From contig JALUUA010000123.1 of NCBI GenBank assembly GCA_027021605.1, forward strand, positions 1-11,902: a stretch of 11,902 bases of DNA, read 5' to 3'. Source of the stretch: Candidatus Bipolaricaulota bacterium. GTDB lineage: Bacteria; Bipolaricaulota; Bipolaricaulia; RBG-16-55-9. Positions within the stretch are counted from its first letter, which is position 1; the number at the start of each line of letters is the position of its first letter. The notes below the pieces were generated by a model. The model ran no database searches. It saw only the letters and a list, made by a program, of their open reading frames with translations, and was not told where the DNA came from. Positions 6,106-11,902 of the stretch are shown here, in pieces. The translations under genes were made by a program, and so were the position numbers.

Positions 6106-7119
6106 ATGGCGACCCCGGCAGCGGCACCGACCCCGACGGCGACCCGCACGCTCATCGACGTCCGGGACCTCAAGACGTACTTCTACACGGAGGACGGCGT
6201 GGTCCGGGCCGTCAACGGCGTCTCGTTCAGCATCGACCGCCAGAAGACCCTGGGGGTCGTGGGCGAGTCCGGCTGCGGCAAGAGCCAGACCGCCCTCTCG
6301 ATCATGGGGCTCGTCCCCATGCCCCCGGGGCGGATCGTGGGCGGGGAAATTCTGTATTACCGCGACGAGCAGCCTATCGACCTCACGAAACTGGACCCCA
6401 AGGGGCGGGAGTACCGCTCGATCCGGGGCAACGAGATCGCGATGATCTTCCAGGAGCCGATGACCTCCCTGAACCCCGTCTACACCATCGGGGATCAGAT
6501 CATGGAGGCGATCATCCTCCACCAGCGCAAGAGCAAGCGCGAGGCCCGGGAGCTGGCCATCGAGATGCTGCGCAAGGTGGGCATCCCCCTCCCCGAGCAG
6601 CGGGTGGACGAGTACCCTCATCAACTCTCGGGCGGGATGCGCCAGCGGGCGATGATCGCCATGGCCCTCTCGTGCAACCCCCACTTGCTCATCGCCGACG
6701 AGCCGACCACCGCCTTGGACGTGACGATCCAGGCCCAGATCCTCGAGCTCATCAAGCAGCTCCAGGAGGAGCACCACATGGCGCTCATGATGATCACCCA
6801 CAACCTGGGGGTGATCGCCGAGACCGCCGACGACGTGATCGTGATGTACATGGGCAAGGTGGTCGAGCAGGCCCCGGTGCGCGAGCTCTTCCACGACCCG
6901 AAGCACCCCTACACCCAGGGGCTCATGGAGTCGATCCCGGCGCTCACTAAGAAGAAGGAGCGGCTCAAGCCCATCAAGGGCGTCGTGCCCGATCCCTACA
7001 ACGTCCCCGTGGGGTGTCCCTTCCAGACGCGCTGTCCCCACGTCCACGACGCCTGTCGGGAGATGCCGCCCTTGGAGGAAGTCGCGCCCAACCACAAAGT
7101 CGCCTGCTGGCTCTACTAG
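6106..7119 (+). CDS. oppD: Oligopeptide/dipeptide ABC transporter ATP-binding protein, OppD/DppD type
   Basis: One of two nucleotide-binding subunits powering uptake of peptides or related solutes at the cytoplasmic face. The 337-residue protein has Walker A GESGCGKS (53-60), Q-loop Gln116 in IFQEPM, signature LSGGMRQR (174-181), Walker B LLIADEP with Glu199, and H-loop His232. The C-terminal oligo_HPY domain has Cys304, Cys310, Cys317 and Cys334, spaced like the four cysteines that hold a [4Fe-4S] cluster in a structurally studied DppD. The N-terminus carries an Ala/Pro/Thr-rich tail of about 14 residues. GGAGGGGG lies upstream of ATG 6106. oppF follows after 14 bp. No permease or binding protein is nearby. 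The opp versus dpp substrate class cannot be told from sequence. Confidence 0.93.
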   Translation: MATPAAAPTPTATRTLIDVRDLKTYFYTEDGVVRAVNGVSFSIDRQKTLGVVGESGCGKSQTALSIMGLVPMPPGRIVGGEILYYRDEQPIDLTKLDPKGREYRSIRGNEIAMIFQEPMTSLNPVYTIGDQIMEAIILHQRKSKREARELAIEMLRKVGIPLPEQRVDEYPHQLSGGMRQRAMIAMALSCNPHLLIADEPTTALDVTIQAQILELIKQLQEEHHMALMMITHNLGVIAETADDVIVMYMGKVVEQAPVRELFHDPKHPYTQGLMESIPALTKKKERLKPIKGVVPDPYNVPVGCPFQTRCPHVHDACREMPPLEEVAPNHKVACWLY

Positions 7120-7133
7120 AGGGGTGACCCGGA

Positions 7134-8240
<1,107 letters not shown>

Positions 8241-8268
8241 CTTAAGGCGCCTGCCCGTCCCGTCGATC

Positions 8269-8288
8269 GATGAAGCTCGATGAAGCTG
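8269..8288 (+). repeat. 10-bp tandem duplication over the rdgB start codon
   Basis: GATGAAGCTC at 8269-8278 is repeated as GATGAAGCTG at 8279-8288 with one mismatch. Each copy holds an ATG (8270 and 8280), ten bases apart and so in different frames; only the second opens rdgB. Confidence 0.8.
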
Positions 8289-8879
8289 CTCCTGGGCACC
8301 CGGAACCGCGGCAAGATCCGTGAGCTCCTTGCGTTGCTCCGGGACCTCCCGGTGGAGCTCCTCACTGTGGACGATGTCCCCTTCTCCGACGTCCCCGAGA
8401 CGGGTCGAACGTTTCGCGAGAACGCGCTCTTGAAGGCCCGGGCGATCTCCCGGGAGACGGGCCTCCCCGTGCTGGCGGAGGACTCCGGCCTGGAGGTGGA
8501 GGCGCTGGGGGGCGCGCCGGGGGTGTACAGCGCCCGCTTCGCCGGGGAGGGCGCGACGGACGAGGAGAACGTCCGCAAGCTCTTGGAGCTTCTTAGGGAC
8601 ATTCCCGAGGGGCAGCGGGGGGCCCGGTTCGTGTGCGCGGCCGTCGTGCGCTTCCCCGACGGGACGGAGCTTGCGGCGGAGGGGGAGCTGCGCGGGCGGA
8701 TCGCGTTTGAGCCCCGGGGGGCGCACGGCTTCGGCTACGATCCCGTCTTCATCCCCGAAGGCTTTTCGCGGACGCTGGGAGAGCTGGGCCGCTCCGTCAA
8801 GGACGAGATCAGCCACCGCAGGCGGGCCTTGGAGGCGCTGAAGGCCCGGATGCGGGGATACCTCCGGCGGAGCCCCTAG
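8280..8879 (+). CDS. rdgB: dITP/XTP pyrophosphatase, RdgB/HAM1 family
   Basis: Hydrolyses non-canonical purine triphosphates (dITP, ITP, XTP) to monophosphates and pyrophosphate, keeping deaminated bases out of DNA and RNA. The 199-residue length is usual. Family motifs are complete: GTRNRGK (6-12), TFRENALLKA (44-53), AEDSGLEVEAL with likely catalytic Asp68 (66-76), GVYSARFAG (81-89), GFGYDPVF (150-157) and SHRRRAL (178-184). ATG 8280 is the only start consistent with the conserved LLLGTRNRGK beginning. No Shine-Dalgarno sequence is visible, and an out-of-frame ATG from a tandem duplication sits ten bases upstream. It follows oppF by 39 bp and ends with a TAG embedded in the CTAG that is also the rsmH stop. 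Confidence 0.95.
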   Translation: MKLLLGTRNRGKIRELLALLRDLPVELLTVDDVPFSDVPETGRTFRENALLKARAISRETGLPVLAEDSGLEVEALGGAPGVYSARFAGEGATDEENVRKLLELLRDIPEGQRGARFVCAAVVRFPDGTELAAEGELRGRIAFEPRGAHGFGYDPVFIPEGFSRTLGELGRSVKDEISHRRRALEALKARMRGYLRRSP

Positions 8880-9934
8880 GCGGGGGCGGGGGCCGGGGTG
8901 GGGCGGACCCTCTCCAGGGCCCGCAGCCGGGCGCTCCGGGCCCGGGGGTTCTCCGCGATCTCCCCCTCCGTGGGCGTTGCCTTCCCCAAGAGCTTCGCCT
9001 CGGGCCTGCGTCCGCAGCGGCAGATCGGGACCTCGGGGGGGCAGACGCACCCCTGGGCCTTCGCCTGCATGAAGCGCTTCACGAGCCGGTCCTCCAGGGA
9101 GTGGAACGAGATCACCACCAGCCGGCCCCCCGGCTTGAGGCTCCGAAAGGCGGTCTCCAAGCCCCTCTCCACGTTCTCCAGCTCGCGATTGACGGCGATG
9201 CGCAGCGCCTGAAACGTGCGCGTCGCCGGGTGGAGCCCCCGGCGGAACGATGCCCGCTGCGCGGGTTGCGGGATCGCCCGCAGCACGAGCTCCACGAGTT
9301 CTCGTGTGGTCTCGATCGGCTTCCGGGCGCGGGCCCGCACGATCTCCCCCGCGATTCGAGAGGCGTAGCGCTCCTCGCCGTATTCCCGTAGGATGCGCGC
9401 CAGCTCCTCCTCGGGGTACGCGTTTAGGATCTCCGCCGCGGTGAGCGGCCCCTCGGGGTCGAAGCGCATGTCCAGGGGGCCGTCCCCCCGGAAGCTGAAC
9501 CCCCGCTCCCGATCCGCCAGCTGCAGCGAGGAGAGCCCCAGGTCGAGGAGCACCCCGTCTACGCCCGCGATCCCCCGCTCTTTAAGGACTTTTTCCAGGT
9601 CGACATAGCTGGCCCGCACCAGCTCCACGGTGCCCTTCTTAAGAAACTCCCGCAGGCGCCCTGCCGCCGCGGCCAACGCCTTCGGGTCCACGTCCAGCCC
9701 GATCAGCCTGCCCCCTCGGTCGGGGTCGAGCCGCCTTGCGATCTCGTAGGCGTGCCCTCCCCCGCCCACGGTGGCGTCCACGTATGCGCCCTCGGGGCGC
9801 ACGGCCAAGTGCGCCAACACCTCGTGCAGGAGCACCGGCCGGTGCTCCACGCCCTCGGCCTCGGGGGCCGGGGCCGCCCTAGCGGGCGCCTCGGGATGGG
9901 GCTTGGGATTGGGATTTTGATTGCGAAGCGACAT
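8876..9934 (-). CDS. rsmH: 16S rRNA (cytosine1402-N4)-methyltransferase RsmH (MraW)
   Basis: SAM-dependent enzyme that N4-methylates C1402 of 16S rRNA in the ribosomal P site. Visible are HRPVLLHEVL, the SAM loop VDATVGGGGHAYEI, GLDVDPKA, DGVLLDLGLSS, GFSFRGDGPLDMRFD, VNRELENVE and VISFHSLEDRLVKRFM, with Cys residues near the C-terminus (GCVCPP, CRCG). From ATG 9934 it has 352 residues, but the family core (about 310) begins only at residue 29, and the first 28 are Pro/Ala/Asn-rich and overlap csaB by 56 bp. GTG at 9850, with GAGG eight bases upstream (9862-9859), would give 324 residues and fits homologues as well or better, so the start is unresolved. No division-cluster genes are beside it. 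Confidence 0.95.
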   Translation of the reverse strand: MSLRNQNPNPKPHPEAPARAAPAPEAEGVEHRPVLLHEVLAHLAVRPEGAYVDATVGGGGHAYEIARRLDPDRGGRLIGLDVDPKALAAAAGRLREFLKKGTVELVRASYVDLEKVLKERGIAGVDGVLLDLGLSSLQLADRERGFSFRGDGPLDMRFDPEGPLTAAEILNAYPEEELARILREYGEERYASRIAGEIVRARARKPIETTRELVELVLRAIPQPAQRASFRRGLHPATRTFQALRIAVNRELENVERGLETAFRSLKPGGRLVVISFHSLEDRLVKRFMQAKAQGCVCPPEVPICRCGRRPEAKLLGKATPTEGEIAENPRARSARLRALERVRPTPAPAPA

Positions 9935-11141
9935 GGACCTTTGTCCCCCTCTCCCCGGCGGGGTGGGCCTCCCCGACCGTTCCGGCGCTTGCGCTCAGGT
10001 CCTCCCGCAGACGTCGGAGGAGCGCATCCGTGGCCCTGCGCGTTTGGTTATAAAGAACATCCCGCGCGACCCGGAGGCGCGCCCGGAGCGCCTCCTCTTC
10101 CCCGCGGAACCCTTCGAGGACGGCGGCCAGCTCCACCTCGAAGCTCGCGACCTGCTCGGGGACGGCGCACGGGAGGGCGGGCCCGCCCGCCCGCTCCACC
10201 TGGCGCGCGAACGTCTCGAGCTTCGTGGGTCCCCCCACGGCGAGGAAGGGCACCTCCCCCAGCAGCGCGAAGATGAGCGCATGCAGGCGCATCCCGACCA
10301 CGGCCCGGGCCCGGCGGAAGACGCAGAGCGCCTCCGCAACCGACGCCCCCTCGGCCCGCAGGACGGGCGGCCGGGGCGTAAGGCGCGCCGCGAGCGCCTC
10401 CATCCCCTCCCGGTCCTCCGGGGGGTGGAGGGCGAAGAAGACGGGGCGCAGGCCCAGCTCCCTCTGGACGTACGCGAGCTGGTGCACGAGTCCCTCCGCC
10501 AAGCCCTCGGGAGGGGTCCCCCGAAGGGCGATCAGCACATAGGGCCTTCCGCCTTCGGGGTCCGCTGCGGCTGCGTCTGCGGGTGCGGGTGAGCCCGCGC
10601 AGTCGCCCCCCCGGGAGGCGAGCAGCAGGGCGAGGTCGCTCCCGCGGGCGAGGCGCTTCGCGGGGAGGCCCCAGCCCCGCAGGAGCTTCGCGCTCGGCTC
10701 GTCCCGCACGGTCGCGAACGCCGCCCGGGGGAGGAGGCTCCGGGCCCAGCGGGTCACGAGCCGGCTGCGCAGCGGTCCCAAGCCCTGTCCCACCAGATAG
10801 ACGGGGCAGTGGCGCAGAGCGTACGCGATGAGCCCGAGGTAGTAGAGGGCGGACCGGCGGCTCGTCTCGTCTTGCAGCAACCCGCCGCCCCCGCTGAGGA
10901 ACGCGTCCGCCGCGCGGATCGCCCTTCGGACCTCCCGAGGGTTGCTGCGGTCGACGGCCTTCACCCCGTAGAGGCGGGCCGTCTCCCGCGGCGCGGCCGA
11001 GAGCACCACGGGCTCGATCCGGAGGTCGCCGCGGGAGCCCAGGGAGCGCAGCTCCTCGAGCAGCACGCCCAGGATCGCCTCGTCCCCCAGGTTCCCGAAG
11101 CCGTAGTAGCCGGAGATGACCACCCTCTTGGCCTCCGCCAT
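9879..11141 (-). CDS. csaB: Polysaccharide pyruvyl transferase, CsaB family
   Basis: Transfers pyruvate, from phosphoenolpyruvate in studied members, to a cell-wall polysaccharide; the ketal then anchors SLH-domain surface proteins. The 420 residues include VVISGYYGFGNLGDEAIL (7-24), AFLSGGGGLLQDETS (80-94), YLVGQGLGP, ATVRDEPSAKLL and the C-terminal VVGMRLHALIFALLGEVP motif followed by GGPTKLETFARQVE. Typical members have about 350-370 residues; the excess is a low-complexity insert SPAPADAAAADPEG and a C-terminal Ser/Gln-rich tail that overlaps rsmH. ATG 11141 lies seven bases after the stop of the DUF5693-like gene, with no clear Shine-Dalgarno sequence, which suggests translational coupling. 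The neighbour is the usual one for csaB in several S-layer bacteria. Confidence 0.9.
   Translation of the reverse strand: MAEAKRVVISGYYGFGNLGDEAILGVLLEELRSLGSRGDLRIEPVVLSAAPRETARLYGVKAVDRSNPREVRRAIRAADAFLSGGGGLLQDETSRRSALYYLGLIAYALRHCPVYLVGQGLGPLRSRLVTRWARSLLPRAAFATVRDEPSAKLLRGWGLPAKRLARGSDLALLLASRGGDCAGSPAPADAAAADPEGGRPYVLIALRGTPPEGLAEGLVHQLAYVQRELGLRPVFFALHPPEDREGMEALAARLTPRPPVLRAEGASVAEALCVFRRARAVVGMRLHALIFALLGEVPFLAVGGPTKLETFARQVERAGGPALPCAVPEQVASFEVELAAVLEGFRGEEEALRARLRVARDVLYNQTRRATDALLRRLREDLSASAGTVGEAHPAGERGTKVHVASQSKSQSQAPSRGAR
9893..9922 (-). repeat. Imperfect hexanucleotide repeat in the csaB/rsmH overlap
   Basis: On the plus strand the units are GGGATG, GGGCTT, GGGATT, GGGATT and TTGATT. 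Read on the minus strand they give alternating Gln-Ser residues at the CsaB end and Asn-Pro/Lys-Pro residues at the start of RsmH. This is a tract prone to length change in a two-frame overlap. Confidence 0.7.
10564..10593 (-). repeat. Imperfect hexanucleotide repeat inside csaB
   Basis: Plus-strand units are GCTGCG, GCTGCG, TCTGCG, GGTGCG and GGTGAG. They encode the Ala/Pro/Asp-rich insert between the two halves of CsaB. Unit length is six, so changes in copy number would keep the reading frame. Confidence 0.65.
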
Positions 11142-11148
11142 GACGGGG

Positions 11149-11902
11149 TCAGTCTACCCGCCGGGCGCCGCTTCGTCGATGCCGAAGGCCCGCGATCGCC
11201 TCGGCCCCCGCGATCAGGCCCCACAGCCCCACGCCGAGGAGGGCCCCCAGGAGGAGCCCGTAGAAGGAGCGCAGCAGCGTCACGACGAGCGGCGTGTGGA
11301 GGTGGAGGAAGGTGTTGACCGCCGAGGCGGGGCCGATCGCCCCCAGGACGAGGAGCGCCGCCGTCGCGGGCCGCCGCCACCGGGGGTGCAGCCCGAGCCC
11401 CACGAGGAGCAGGGGGTAGCCGATCAGGAACTCCTTGAAGCGGGGTCGGACGCCGAAGAGCCCCTCGAGCAGCTCGCGCACCTCCCCCTCCGCCGCGGGG
11501 AGGAGCCCGTCGGGTGGGGCGTTCCCGCTGCGCCAGAGGGCGACGGCCACGGCCACGAGGACCGCCGCCCACGAAACCCCGTCCCCGATCCGGGGGCGGA
11601 TCGCCCGCAGGGGAAGGCGCCAGAGCACCCCCATCGCTACGAGCACAAGGGGCAAGACGAGGATCGCTTTGATCCCCCGCGGCTCCCGCAGCTTGAGGAA
11701 GTAGAGCTCCGAGCTGAGCAGCGCGGCCGCGAGCAGCCCCCCTCCCACAGAAATCCCCACCGCGAGGATGAGGGATCCAGCGGCCCTTACCAACCTAAGG
11801 GTTCCTCGAGGAAGGGGAGACCGGGCGGCCAGGCGCTCGGCAAAAAGAACTCCCAGGGCGGGGGCGACGGCCGCGATCCCCGCCGCGGCTACCCCCCGGA
11901 GG
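11149..11902 (-). CDS. DUF5693-like polytopic membrane protein (5' end cut by window edge)
   Basis: The frame is open from the window edge to TAG at 11149-11151, giving 250 C-terminal residues. A TTG at 11793 is not the real start, since the frame continues upstream with similar hydrophobic coding. The product is dominated by hydrophobic segments, perhaps six to seven membrane helices. ELYFLKLREPRGIKAILVLP and VNTFLHLHTPLVVTLLRSFYG resemble conserved segments of the DUF5693 family, which often adjoins csaB. The molecular function of that family is not known to me. The gene ends seven bases before csaB, so the two are almost certainly one operon; a role in cell-surface polymer modification is inferred from this context only. 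Confidence 0.8.
   Translation of the reverse strand, partial: LRGVAAAGIAAVAPALGVLFAERLAARSPLPRGTLRLVRAAGSLILAVGISVGGGLLAAALLSSELYFLKLREPRGIKAILVLPLVLVAMGVLWRLPLRAIRPRIGDGVSWAAVLVAVAVALWRSGNAPPDGLLPAAEGEVRELLEGLFGVRPRFKEFLIGYPLLLVGLGLHPRWRRPATAALLVLGAIGPASAVNTFLHLHTPLVVTLLRSFYGLLLGALLGVGLWGLIAGAEAIAGLRHRRSGARRVD

Overview
The window is GC-rich chromosomal DNA from a bacterium. It is packed with conserved housekeeping genes on both strands and shows no phage, transposon, CRISPR or RNA gene. A pyruvyl transferase of the CsaB family next to a DUF5693-type membrane protein points to an S-layer-bearing lineage, because CsaB elsewhere modifies the wall polymer that holds SLH-domain proteins. An RqcH/NFACT protein, σ70-type promoters, both strong Shine-Dalgarno sites and probable leaderless genes, and GTG starts would fit Bacillota, Deinococcota-like or other deep-branching, possibly thermophilic, groups. 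I cannot fix the phylum from this sequence alone.

Layout. Positions 1-3228 read leftward: a 3'-truncated aldehyde dehydrogenase of the coniferyl-aldehyde dehydrogenase type, chorismate synthase (aroC), and an unfamiliar membrane-anchored protein with membrane-fusion-protein (HlyD-like) features. A terminator-like inverted array of CGGATAA units separates the last two. Positions 3341-8879 read rightward: RqcH/NFACT overlapping a rhomboid protease by 4 bp, then a clear promoter, secG, two oligopeptide-type ABC ATPases (oppD/dppD-like and oppF/dppF-like), and the nucleotide-pool cleaner rdgB. Positions 8876-11902 read leftward again: a DUF5693-like membrane protein cut by the window end, csaB, then rsmH. 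rdgB and rsmH converge and share one CTAG as their stop codons.

How the genes fit together. The RqcH-rhomboid pair followed by secG puts rescue of stalled nascent chains, intramembrane proteolysis and the protein translocon side by side. The two ABC ATPases lack their permeases and binding protein here and must work with subunits encoded elsewhere. The DUF5693-csaB pair probably serves cell-surface polymer modification, with rsmH trailing it outside the usual division and cell wall cluster.

The best leads are regulatory and architectural: near-consensus promoters placed so that RqcH and AroC mRNAs should be almost or entirely leaderless; an inverted repeat enclosing the secG -10 box; a dual-register inverted repeat terminator; Glu for Asp in the Asp-Arg motif of RqcH; and the short orphan HlyD-like protein. 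I did not find a clearly new multi-gene defence or metabolic system.
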